From assembly GCA_039583875.1 (NCBI GenBank), contig CM077150.1:51102261-51166260 (forward strand): 64,000 nucleotides of DNA, read 5' to 3'. The stretch comes from Platanthera guangdongensis (lineage: Eukaryota > Streptophyta > Magnoliopsida > Asparagales > Orchidaceae). The position numbers were made by a program, and so were the translations under genes. This document shows, one piece after another, positions 1 through 10,612 of the stretch. How positions within the stretch are numbered: position 1 is the first letter of the stretch; each line of letters starts with the position of its first letter. Under the pieces are notes generated by a model. That model worked only from the letters and a program-made list of their open reading frames with translations. It was not told the origin of the DNA and did no database searches.

Positions 1-464
1 TCCTCTCCTTGGCTCAAACACACATTCACCGACGAAGCTGAGGCACTTCCCCTTGCCGTCTGCTCAAGTTCACGACCCGGCATGGAACGCATCACCGGCT
101 CAGAGGGTTAAACCTGTCCCTCATGGTAAGCCTTGAGCGTTGCAAAAACCATATCGACAATCAGTCGAGCCGTTTCTATCGATGAAGGAGAGGTTGGTAC
201 CACAGTTGATGTCATGCTTCCCATCGAGTGTTGGGGTTCCTGCTGCCAAGCCATCGCACTCGTCGCCTACATACGGAAAATTACACAAGTAAGCAACAAG
301 ATAGGAACACGCAGGTTTCTCAAACACAAAAATTTGCATTCCTATCCTGGACATTCAGGAGTTCATTCGTAGACTTTGGTTTGCACAAACACGGGCTCGC
401 CACCCCACAAAAGAAGTCGACCACGACTTCGAGAGGGAAAGACCAAGACAACCGATACCAAAAA
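1..464 (-). mobile_element. Leader/5' internal region of gypsy-like element G
   Basis: This stretch lies downstream (minus-strand sense) of the LTR at 465-2904 and should be the untranslated leader of the same element, whose gag and pol would lie left of the window. No long reading frame is visible, which fits a leader. The assignment rests only on its position next to an LTR end and a primer-site-like sequence, so it is tentative. Confidence 0.4.
451..460 (-). other. Candidate primer binding site of element G
   Basis: On the minus strand the sequence after the LTR end reads TTTTTGGTATCGGTTG. The TGGTATC core matches the initiator-Met type primer site used by many plant LTR elements, and it lies four bases after the LTR end. 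The match beyond TGGTATC is poor, so this is a candidate only. Confidence 0.4.
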
Positions 465-1444
465 TGTAACAACCCCATCCGTTCATATGGTATATTCTAG
501 AAGGTCCGGCCGGGGCCCCACAGTATATACCACAAAACAGGCGGTGAAGGTACAGGATGATACCAGAGTAGGTACAGGATGAACTCATCATGAATGCCCA
601 AATATAAAACGCCACATTTTATACGATATAGGAATGTCTTACAACAAGTAAAAAGAGTTGGTCTTATGGCCTTACATGGCTGTTACACAGTGCCCTAAAC
701 AGATTGGCGCGCAGGCCGGCCATAATAAAAGAAAACACACAACATTTCCAAATAGCCTTCGAGGGCTAGCAGTAGTAGCAGCAACAGCAGCAACAACAGT
801 AACCTCTATGCGTCCCGCTCGGCTCTCCAGCACCTGTACAGGGACAATCCACCCAACGGTGGCAAACAAAAGGAATGGTCAGCATTCAGCTGACCAAATT
901 ATAACGACCCTACCCCTTTTCTCGGGGCAGCGGTAATCTTCCCTGCAGGCATATCATATCACAGTATGGCAATCTATCTCATCAAAATGTGCTTTCACGC
1001 ACACAAGCCATCACAACCGTTCGCCACCCGGCCTAACGGTCCGTGCACTCAGGGCACATTCTTGGTGTTCTGGCAAAGCTCTTGCCCACCACCGTATCAG
1101 GGTCACAACCCAACGGTAACTCTCTTGAGCATTTACTCCATGGCGTGCAGCCGGAGTTTTATAGTCTTAGTGAACCGGGATGGCCCGTAGCCCCCCGTTG
1201 TATCACGGCGCGCAGGCCTAAGATTCTTGCTATGCGCTCCAACAGACCGCACTTTCTGGTCTCACGTCGGACGGACATAACGCAGGTCGGATCCTCCACC
1301 CCCCGTTGCTCAAATCGCCTTGCCTTCTCCGAGTACAGCGTACTCATGGCTATATCAAAGGCGCGGGTAGGTCTCATTGATCCTGTTCTGGCATTCAATC
1401 CTGGGCATAATTCGTACACCCATTCTCTCACAACAACAACGGGT

Positions 1445-1660
1445 CTTTCCTGGGCACACCAGTAATTCCTGGCTACCATGCCAGTACTTCCTGTTACTCG
1501 CTTCACAGGTGGACACCCTGCGATATCAAGCATCACAAAAGGGCCTTTCCTGGTCATACCAGTACTTCCTGTGCCTCAATCACAGGTTGGACCCAAAAAC
1601 ATAACACGGCTATTTTCCTGGGCTACCACTCCAGTACTTCCTGCTAGTCCTTTTCGAAGG
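1445..1660. repeat. Degenerate direct repeats inside LTR G
   Basis: Three to four imperfect copies of a unit resembling TTTCCTGG..ACCAGTACTTCCTG occur at about 1446, 1476, 1544 and 1615, with spacing of roughly 30-70 bp. They lie in the part of the LTR away from the palindromic array. Function unknown. Confidence 0.5.
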
Positions 1661-2225
1661 CATAACCCGTTGACTCCTTAAACTACACGTTTATCACGGA
1701 GTCTTCTCCGGTTCATATGCAACATCACCAATACAGACCAACCTGTCCAGATGGGCTTCACACAGCATGCCTATTCCGTACTCCATTTCCGGATCTATAT
1801 GCCAACAAAGGGGATTTCATGAATCCACCCAAAGACTCCCAAAATCAGCCACCTCTTGGTGGGAGAATCACAAATATATGCCAAAAGGAAGCCTTCGCAT
1901 GGCTAGGAATAAATGTCATTACCCTTGACGACTGCTTCGGTGCCATGAACTCAAAGCTATCTTGAAAGACTCACAAGAGCTTTTCCTCCGCAACGCCGGC
2001 TTCGGATCTCTTGTCGGTAAACCGCAGCACCAGCACCAGCAGCCCTTCCCCTTCTTCCTCCTTCTTTCTCTCTCTCTTTCTCTCTTTTGAAGAAAGATAA
2101 AGGCTAAGTAAAATGAGAATATGTTCTCATGTTTCGGCCTTTTGGAAAAGAAGAAAGAAGCTCAGCCTTTGGATCCAGGCTGAAGGAATGGACGGCCACA
2201 AAAATGCCAGAAAAGCTAAATTTGA

Positions 2226-2872
2226 CATGACACGGCCTGTGACACGCCCGTGTCCCAGGCCGTGTGCCTCAAGCGGTGGTCAACCGACTTATCCAAACCA
2301 GTGACACGCCCATGGGACACGCCCGTGTCATGGGCCGTGTCACCAAACACGCCTTAATACACGCCCTTATCTGTGGCCGTGTGCATTGGCGAAAATAATC
2401 CCAAAACATCCCAAGACTTCACACGGCATGTGACATGCCCGTGTCCAAGGCCGTGTGCCCAGACACGGCATGAAGACACGCCCTGTCGAAATCCTTCGTC
2501 GGGCTGAGTTCGTCGACCCAAATTGACATGCCCTGTGACAGGCCAGTGTCACAGGCCGTGTGCAACTTCTCGACACTCGACGACCACATCTCGACACTCG
2601 ATGATCATCGAGCAAAATTCCTCGAGCACATGACACGGCTTTGGACACGTCCGTGTCCTTGGCCATGTGCCTCCTCTCGACACATCGTCGAGCGAAAATC
2701 GTCGACACGGCCTCGACACGGCCTCAACACGCCCTGCGACATGCCCGTATCGCAGGCCGTGTCTGCTGTTCGATGACCGTTGACCCCAAATTTCATCGAC
2801 CTCGCGGCCAAATCGTCGATCCCAGCTTGACACGCCCTGGGACATGCCCGTGTCCCAGGCCGTGTCACCTAA
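2226..2872. repeat. Palindromic GACACG array in the U3 side of LTR G
   Basis: More than a dozen degenerate copies of GACACGCCCGTGTC and AGGCCGTGTC, in both orientations and spaced 20-60 bp apart, fill the first 680 bp of the LTR in minus-strand sense. Each unit is nearly self-complementary (GACACG / CGTGTC). Similar ACACGGGCGTGT blocks are common in plant gypsy LTRs. Here they lie between the LTR start and its presumed promoter. Confidence 0.75.
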
Positions 2873-2904
2873 AAATTGTCTGCTGAGAAAAATGGGCTGT
2901 TACA

Positions 2905-3416
2905 TGTAGGATCTTTCTAGATCTGAGTTGTAACCCTATTTATATAAGCCGATTATAGGATCTTGTATAGATCTGAGTGGTAAGATTCAAGTATTAATCT
3001 GAGTTGTAGTATCCTTTAGATCTGAGGTAGGGCTATCCTCCTAACCTGAGTGGTAGGGATTTTTGGCCTGAGATAGGTGATCTTTTGATCACTGAGTTGT
3101 AGGGCTTTGTTCCCGAGCTGTAGGTCTTGGAGGAGACTGAGTGGTCCTGCGGGATCGTATTGTAAGCTCTTAGGAGCCGAGTTTTGGAGAAGGGGCCTTG
3201 TCTAACAAGTTGTTAGAAAGGTGAGGAATAGTGGACATACCCATAATCTGGGAAACCACTATAAATATTGTGTGTGCTTTTGTGGATTTTCTTAAAAGCA
3301 TGCTAACCTAGCTAACTCACAACACATCAAGTTAAAGAAAATCTTAAAAGATTAGAAAACATATTCACCCCCCGCCCCTTCTAGTTGTTTAGCTATTTTG
3401 GAATTAAAGACTTTCA
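2905..3416 (+). mobile_element. 3' part of the 5' LTR of copia element A
   Basis: Sequence resembles the right part of the LTR at 30293-32789: repeats of the type GATCTGAGTTGTAGG, the block GGAAACCACTATAAATATTGTGTGTGCTTTTGTGG, a TTCACCCCCC tract, then CTAGTTGTTTAGCTA and the terminal CTTTCA at 3416. The left part of this LTR is missing because element G inserted at 2905. The two LTRs of A differ at many positions, so A is an old insertion. Confidence 0.75.
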
Positions 3417-4463
3417 AATAAGTTGGCCAAAAATCAAGCTGAGGAGATTGTATCCCTTCAACTAGCTGCTTCCCAGAAGGCTGAGACAGCATCCTTACTG
3501 TATCAGAAGACAATGGAAGCCCCAACTTAATGTCATAACTCTCCTCCAGATTGGCACCATTAAGTACATAACCATTCTCATTAGGGATCTGGAAGAAAAG
3601 CTCCAAAGGGAGAGAAGGATTGTGGCTAGTTTCTCTAAGACAAAGTCAGTGTTATCCTTAATAGACTTCTTCTCCACTCAAAAGGATAAGAAGGGGTTGG
3701 GATTCAAAGGAAACAATAGTGTTGCCCATCCCAAAGGGAAAGGCAAATTTCTTATTCATCCACTGACATCTAAGCCTCCCATCCCTTTTTAGAAGGTGAT
3801 GTTACCTTCAAACAGGTATGACAAAGAAAGCATCTATGGTCACTTGATGAATGATAGATCCACAAGTGTGAACAAAAATGTTCACAGCTATGGTGGAAGA
3901 TATAGCAAGGGGATGAGTGCATTTAAGGCTCCCAATGAAGAAATTCAAATGGTCCATCATGGATCATTTGTATATGGTGCTCCAGCCCCCACTCTTAAGA
4001 GTGTGGCAGTGTCCAACTCTCAAGGCCATCTAGAAAATACCCATCCAAGAGTAAGTATATCAGTAAGCCTGATTTGGCTATCTCTGAAGCTACCAAGAGC
4101 ATGTCCTCTACAAAGAGAACTGATATTAATGGCAGTCAGAGCAAGCCAAATAAGTCTACAAGAAGACTCACTTTCAGTCAGATCCTTGTTGAGAGGAACC
4201 GGAAGAAGGCTGCTGCTCTTCCTTCTAAACAAATAGCTGTTGTCAGCATAGCTACCAGACATGCTCAGAAGAGAAGGTATAATATTCATGAGTGCTGGTG
4301 CTGCGGCAAAGTTGGGCATTTTGCCTTAGATTGCAGGCACAATCTTAATGTGCCCAAAGCAAATGGTAGTCTACCTGTTAGAAAATTTGTAGGAAGACAA
4401 GTATATTTTCAGGCTAATCAGAACCTACGACCCAATAAATATTGTGGTCCTAAGGTAAATTAA
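3417..4463 (+). pseudogene. Truncated Gag of copia element A
   Basis: Gag binds element RNA and builds the virus-like particle. The reading frames from 3417 continue directly from the LTR terminus: no primer site, leader or N-terminal Gag is present, so a deletion joined the LTR end to the middle of gag. Visible parts are coiled-coil-like fragments (about 3417-3650, several frames), a stretch similar to Gag of element C (an LEEKLQRERR-like segment), and a zinc knuckle CWCCGKVGHFALDC at 4293-4334 (CX2CX4HX4C complete). The frame ends at a TAA at 4461-4463. Several stops and frame changes make it non-functional. The same CWCCGKVGHF knuckle in element C shows that A and C belong to one sublineage. 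Confidence 0.8.
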
Positions 4464-4494
4464 ATCATATTTTGTAGGTTAGTCCAAGTGCCCA

Positions 4495-7400
4495 TACCCC
4501 TATATGGTACTTGGATAGTGATTGTTCTAGGCACATGATTGGAACAAGGAGCAACTTAAAGGAGTACACTCCGGTGAAGTATGGACCCAAAGTAATCTTT
4601 GGTGGTTCAGATAGAGGAGTGACAAGAGGTTATGGTAAGATTACCAATGACATAGTCACCATATGAAAAACGGCATATGTTGAAGGGCTGCAACACAACA
4701 TGATAAGCAAAAGCCAACTCTGTGATCTTCGCTATGTCATTGCATTCCACAAGGATGAGTGCCAAATAAAGATGTCATCTTGACAGATACTAGGAGTGAA
4801 AATGTTTATTGATTAAACTTTCTATATATTAATAAAGAGTCCCTTATATGTCTAGTTGTAAATGAGAAAGTCTCATACTATATACATTGGCACAAGAGGC
4901 TAGCTCATTTGAACTTTAAGACCATTAGCAAGCTCTTTAGTGAGGAGCTTGTTAGGAATGGTTCCAAGATGAAATGCACCATGAAATGCATTTGCACAGC
5001 ATGCCAAAAGAGAAAGCAGACCAAAGCTTCCTTCAAGAGCATTGGGAACAACGACTCTGTGAGGTGTTTATACCTACTGCATATAAACTTGTTTGGTCCT
5101 ATGCTAGTTCATAGTCTAGGTAGGAAAGTCTACGCCCTTGTGGTTGTTGATGACTATTCTATGTTTGCCTGGGTTTTCTTTCTTAAGAAAAAGTCTAAAA
5201 CCCCTTGATATCTTCAAGACATTTATCAAGTAAATTCAAAATGAGCTAGACATTACTGTGATCAAAATCAAAAGTGACTATGGGATTGAATTTCAGTCTG
5301 AAAGCATGACAATTTTCTCTGAAGAGCAAGGGATTCATTAAGTATTTCTCTTCTCCAAGAACACCCCAGCAAAATGGGATTGCTGAGAGGAAAAATAGAA
5401 CTCTCATAGATCCTGGTAGGACCTTCCTAAGTGACACATCTCTCCCATAATATTTCTGGGCTGAGGCAGTAAATACTGCATGTCATGTCCGTAATAGAGC
5501 CTCTATTACCAAAAGCCACAAGAAGACTCTCTACGAGATTATGAAGGGCAGAAAATAAAACCTATACAATCTCAGAATCTTTAGTAACAACTGTTATTTG
5601 TTGAATAATATGTAGTCCAATGTGACTAAGTTTGCTGTCAAGTCCTATGATGGGATTTTTGTTGGGTACATCAATCATCGCAAGTCCTATAGGATCTACA
5701 ACTTGATAAGACAATTTGTAGAAGAGTCAATTAATGTTGTATTTGATGAGTCAACTATGATTAACAGTGAGCTACCAAGCTCCTCTTCTAGACCTAAAGG
5801 TTTAGAGATGATGATGGACAAGCTAACCTTCAAGGAAGCTGCTCCAAATGCCCAAGATAAAGAAGGAGTGTGTATTCTAGAAGAAGGGCAAAGCTCACAT
5901 GACATGGATGAAGATCAACAAGCTCCAGCCACTAAAGCTTAGGATGCTGAAGGAAGATTACCTCTAGATACCAGGCATCTAAGGGATCATCCAAGACACC
6001 AGATTATTGGTGATGTCAACCAAGGAGTGGTGGCAAGGAGCGGAAGTCTTAATACAGCTTTGTATCCAAGTTTCCTGTCACAAGTTGAGTCCAAGAGATT
6101 TGAAGAAGCCAACACAGATCAGTTCTGGATTGTATCAATACAAGAGGAACTGAACCAGTTTAAGAGGTGTAAGGTCTGGAAGCTGGTTCCCAGATCATAA
6201 GGACATAATATCATTGGAACCAAGTGGATCTACAGGAATAAGCTTGATGAAAATGGCATTATTATCAAGAACAAGGTTAGGTTGGTAGCTAAGGGGTACA
6301 AACAAGAAGAACGTATTGACTTTGATCAAAACTTTGCCCCTGTAGTAATATTGTAAGCCATCAGATTATTTCTTGTATATGTTACATACAAAGGATTTAA
6401 AGTCTACCAGATAGATGTGAAGTCAGCATTCCTGAATGGTGACTTAAAGAAAGAAGTCTATGTTGAACAGCCTTAAGGTTTTGTTGATTCTAACTCTCCT
6501 GATTTTTTTATAGACTTAGGAAAGCTCTATATGGGGTTGAAGCTAGCCCCTAGAGCATGGTAGGAGACCCTATCTAGCTTCCTCATTGGGAACAAATTCT
6601 CAAGGGGGAAGATAGACATGACCCTATTCCTAAGGGAATCTAAGGGCAAGATCATCCTAGTCCAAATTTATGTAGATGACATAATTTTTGGGTCTACTGA
6701 TGATAACCTTTGTAGGAAGTTTGCTAAACTTATGCAAGCAAAGTTTGAGATTAGTAGAATGGGTGTGCTTAAGTTTTTCTTGGGCCTCCAAGTAAGGAAG
6801 ACTGAAGATGGATGTTCATATCTCAGTCTAAGTTCACTAGGGAGTTAATTAAAAAGTTTGGAATAGAGAGTGCCTCCACCATGAAAACTCCCATGGGGTC
6901 AATTATGCCTATAGACAAAGATGAGGCAGGGAAACCTGTTGATAAAACTTTGTATAGAGGGATAATTGGCTCCCTGCTATATCTGACTGCTAGTAGGCCA
7001 GACATAATGTATGCTACATATGTTTGTGCTAGATATCTGGCTAGACCTAAATATTTTGATGCAGGCTACGGGACCAATACATCAAAGTCTCACTACTCTG
7101 CTGCTAAGAGGATTTTGAGATATCTTAAGGTCACACCAGATTTTGGCCTATGGTACCCTAGAAATAGGGATTTTGAACTAACAGGATATTCAAATGCTCA
7201 CTTTGCAGGCTATAAAGAGGACATAGAAAAGCACAATAGGCACTTGTCAGTTCTTGGGAGGAAGACTTGTGTCTTGGAGCAACAAGAAGCAAACCACTGC
7301 TGTAGTTTCAACTAATAAGTCAGACTATATCTCAGCAAGACAATGTTGTGCATAGTTGATGTGGATCCAACATCAGCTCCATGACTACAACATCCAGATA

Positions 7401-7646
7401 AGTAAAACTCCTATATATTTTGATTCAACTAGTGCAATCTCCATTGCTCGGAATCATGTCTCTCATAGCAGGACTAAGCACATAGAGATTAGGTATCATT
7501 TAATTAGGGAGCATGTGGAGAAGGAAGACATAAGTCTTGAGTTTGTCCCCACATACAAGCAAGTGGTTGACATCTTTAATAAGCCACTAGATGAAGTCAA
7601 GTTCAACACCTTCAAGTTTGAATTTGTTATGTTGAACTCGATATAG
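4495..7646 (+). pseudogene. Decayed Pol polyprotein of copia element A
   Basis: Order is protease, integrase, reverse transcriptase, RNase H, as in Ty1/copia. The protease motif is at 4514-4522, but the catalytic D-S-G has become D-S-D. The integrase zinc region (HWHKRLAHLNF) and GPMLVHSLGRKVYALVVVDDYS lie at 4885-5160; most of the rest of the integrase core (5200-5600) is broken by many stops. A linker follows at 5622-5942. RT spans about 5960-7000 with the YVDD catalytic motif at 6669-6680; RNase H and the C-terminal region (SRTKHIEIRYHLIREH) run to the stop at 7644-7646. At least ten stops or frameshifts are visible. It is clearly dead, and the most degraded pol in the window. Confidence 0.9.
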
Positions 7647-8583
7647 CTTCAGTTGCTCCTTATGTTGTTTCTGTTTCAAGAATCACTTTTCTTGCAGGTA
7701 GATAAGTCTCTCAGGTGGTATCAAGACTTTCAATTGGTATCAAGACTTAAATGGACTCAAGTGTCAAGTAGAGAGAATGACAGAGGATTCTCCAATTGAG
7801 GCGGAGCAAGTTAAGATGCTCTTGTTAAGGTGGAGCAAGTCCAGCAGCTGTAATAGTAGATCAAAGATCAACACTGCTGATCTATATGTCCTCAGGACAA
7901 TGCACTGATTGAGGGGGAGATCAACACTAGTGGATTTCTGCTGCTAAGAAGATAATGCTACTACAAGAGAAGAGGAAAATATAGCACCTCCCTGACTATA
8001 TTTGCTTCTACAAAAGTCATGAAAGGGGTGGTGTGGCATTAGCTCAAGTGGATCAATAATAGCAGGTAGCTCAAGTGGATCAATGGACTACTCAAGCGTC
8101 AAGTGGTTGCAGTGAAGAGTTGTATAAGTGGTATCAACACAAGAGGTATGATCTCTAGTCAAGTAGTTTGATCACTAGTGTAGTGGAATCTAACTAGAAT
8201 CAAGAGGTAAATTCTCCCATGATCCTTTCACCTCCCTCATTAGAAAAATGCATTTTTGAAGAATCAAAAAAGGAGGAGGTGTGGGAAATACTTAACATGA
8301 CCAGGTCATGTTGAGTCAGTGCATATTACTTGGAAAAATTCAAGTAGTATGAGGAGTGCAGTGAATACACGTTTAGCCATTGCATATTACTTTCCCACCT
8401 CCAAGTGGTATGAGGGAAGTGCTTCAAGTGGTTTGAGGAAAGTGCTCCATTTAAGTGGTATAAGGAAAGTGCATATTACTTAAACAAATGTTCAAGTGAT
8501 ATGAGAAAGCAATGACTTGATAGGTTGAGTCAATGCATTAAAATGAAGTATATTGAGTTAATATGCTGGAGAAGCAGAAATTC
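7647..8583 (+). mobile_element. 3' non-coding region of element A (first part)
   Basis: No coding frame is seen between the pol stop and the insertion of B. The region holds GTGGTATCAA-like words at 7714, 7734 and 8134. From 8340 to 8520 it holds degenerate direct repeats of the type TTCAAGTGGTATGAGGAAAGTG. It continues after B at 30172. Unlike B, D and E, this element has no extra ORF after pol. Confidence 0.7.
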
Positions 8584-10418
8584 TAAAAGTGAGGGTTAGA
8601 TCAACAATACTCTAGAGGGGCGGGGGGTGAATAAAGTATATTTATTATTGTTAAGTCCCAATAAAAGTGCTGCTACAGCTTTTGCTGTAAATTGAAGAAG
8701 TGCAGTAAATAGAAAACTAAAAAACAAATAAGATTAAACCTAATCACAACCACACAGCAAGAAACAAAAAGAAAAAGATAGGCAACCAAACGACACAAGA
8801 AATTTATAGTGGTTCCCCAAATCTGGGTAGTCCACTCTTCTGCCACCCCTGGTAGGAATCCACTCAGGTTTTTGATCAGATGCCTGACACCAATGGGTTT
8901 TGATCAGGTCCACAAAAACCAACTCAAGTCTTTTGGTAAGCAGACTTGCAACCAGGAATCACTTTTGAAGGGAGATGACAACCCTTTGTACAGGAGGGGG
9001 TGAGAGAGTGATTTTGTCTTCTCTGTCAACAATCAGAGAGAAGACTTATGTGGAATGATGTTAGCAAACAGCTCCCCCTGAGACGTAGAATGATTCAGGG
9101 AAGATCTGTAGCTTTGATGTAGGGTGATAGGTCTTCAATCAGAGTTCTTGACAAGCAGTGATGCAGGATCTTCTTGACTGATCTGATATCTATTGTCCTT
9201 GGAAAAGTCCTGGAGAGAATGTTGAAGAAGAAGACTGTTGATATAGTATAGTTGTTCTTCTTCTGAATGAATGAATATCACTGTCTATCACTGTAAGCTT
9301 AAGTATGAGTTTTTATGTGAAGCTTTTCTGGTGCTGTATGAAATCATGCAGTCAGTCTCTGTGCGTCTATTTTTCTGACTGTTAGACTGAGTATCGATTA
9401 CTAATCACTTGATCCTTGGTGTCTTTTTCTTCTATCACCTTTCAAAAATTTGAATCCTCTGTAATTAATGCTGACAACCTGAGAATAATCGGCATTAATG
9501 TATTTCCCCAACTGTCTTGTGGAAAATCAGTAAGTAATATTCCTGAAGAAGACTGTAATTAATGCTTCCTCTAACGGCTACATTCAGAGAATGTTTGAGT
9601 CATTAATCTGTCAGGAATTATTGCATTTGAGTGAGGATTAAATGCCGGAAATGGCTAAGTCTAGAATCATCGAACGAATAACAGAATTCGTCGAGTTGAG
9701 TTACTAGTTCGTCGAACTGAGGTTTTGTATTCGTCGACCAGACAGCTTATGTTCGTCGAGCTGAGTTCCAAGTTTGTCGAGCTGATAACAGAACTTGCAT
9801 GCTTCAGAACCTTTGCCTTTTCTGTCTGAAGTTCATCGAGCTAACAATTGCAATCGTCGACTGGAGTTCAGCAACCATTCTGGACTTAGTCGAGATTTTG
9901 TGTTGACTGATATTTTGTGTGTTGACATGAATCTTCTGGTTCCAGAATTCGTCGAGTAGAGTACTGCGTTCGTCAACCTGAGAAGTTGACTTCGTCAACC
10001 TGAGAAGTTGTGTACTTGAGGTTCAAGTTCGTCGAGCTCAGAATCTTGTTTGTCGACCAAAGTCTGAAGTTGAACTTAGAATAATCTGGAGTTACGCTGA
10101 CTTTAGTTTGTTGAAGTATCCCAGTTTTCGTCGACCAGAGACTGAAGATCATCGAGCTCAGCTTAGAGAAATATCTCAAAAGCATCGAGCTGAGAACGCC
10201 TTTCATCGACCTGAGTTCGACGAACGTAGAACTCAGTTTACTTGGTCTTGAAATCTTCTAAGTCTTGAGTCTCTGATGGTCTTGTTGATAGCTGGTCCAT
10301 CTGAGGTTGACTCTAATGACTTGGCCTAGACTCTAGGACATAAATTTGACCCTAGCTATACATGTTGGGTCACATCCTAAGTTAGTGAACCTAGCCCAAA
10401 TCAACTAGGGATCCAACA
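8584..10418 (-). mobile_element. 3' LTR of copia element B
   Basis: In minus-strand sense it starts TGTTGGATCCCTAG at 10418 and ends near CCTCACTTTTA at 8584. The partner LTR is 28344-30171. The two share the whole layout, including the TTCACCCCCC-type tract near the end and the TCGTCGA array. The flank AATTC (8579-8583) is repeated at 30172-30176, giving a 5 bp target duplication and proving that the B insertion splits element A. The terminal base here is changed (TAAAAGTGA instead of TGAAAGTGA). Confidence 0.9.
9665..10245. repeat. Palindromic TCGTCGA array in the 3' LTR of B
   Basis: About 25 degenerate copies of TTCGTCGAGCTGAG or its complement, 15-40 bp apart, in both orientations. Paired half-sites form near-palindromes such as TTCGACGAACGTCGAACTC at the promoter-distal end. 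The array lies in the part of the LTR that precedes transcription start (U3), and a matching array is at 29415-29995. Confidence 0.85.
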
Positions 10419-10433
10419 ATCTCCCCATATTTG
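10419..10433 (-). other. Polypurine tract of element B
   Basis: Minus-strand sequence AAATATGGGGAGAT directly precedes the 3' LTR start. Such a purine run primes plus-strand DNA synthesis. Near-identical tracts precede the LTRs of C (20588), A (30279), E (50633) and D (54999). Confidence 0.85.
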
Positions 10434-10612
10434 GGTGAGGTCAATAATAGACTCAAAACATAAACATAAAGATAAACAAAGCAAGAAAAAGATATATCTG
10501 GCAGAGAATTACTAACACATGCAGCAGATATATGTACATAAGCTTTGTTTAAACAAATAACACAGTTTGAAAGTAAATGTAGAAATAAGAGCAAAGAAAT
10601 TAAAATAAAGGA

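Larger units (their letters stand above)
465..2904 (-). mobile_element. Gypsy-like 5' LTR (element G), minus strand
   Basis: The segment begins TGTAACAACC and ends GCTGTTACA on the plus strand, giving TG...CA termini on both strands. On the minus strand it starts TGTAACAGCCC, a start I associate with plant Ty3/gypsy (chromovirus-type) LTRs. Parts of 620-1800 recur with clear similarity at 32800-34020 and 52440-53460 (for example the CGTGCTCTCAGGGCACATTC region), so it is one member of a local LTR family. It interrupts the LTR of copia element A at 2905. The matching target duplication would lie left of the window. The length of 2440 bp is long but within range for plant LTRs. No coding capacity. 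Confidence 0.65.

Noticed and set aside
133..372. Overlapping frames of 60-90 codons at the left edge as genes
   Set aside because: No motif, both strands open to similar extents, and the position next to an LTR end fits an untranslated leader.
9665..10245. Repeat-spacer look of the TCGTCGA arrays, superficially like CRISPR
   Set aside because: Repeats are short, degenerate and in both orientations, spacing is irregular, the array lies inside a plant retrotransposon LTR, and no cas gene is present.
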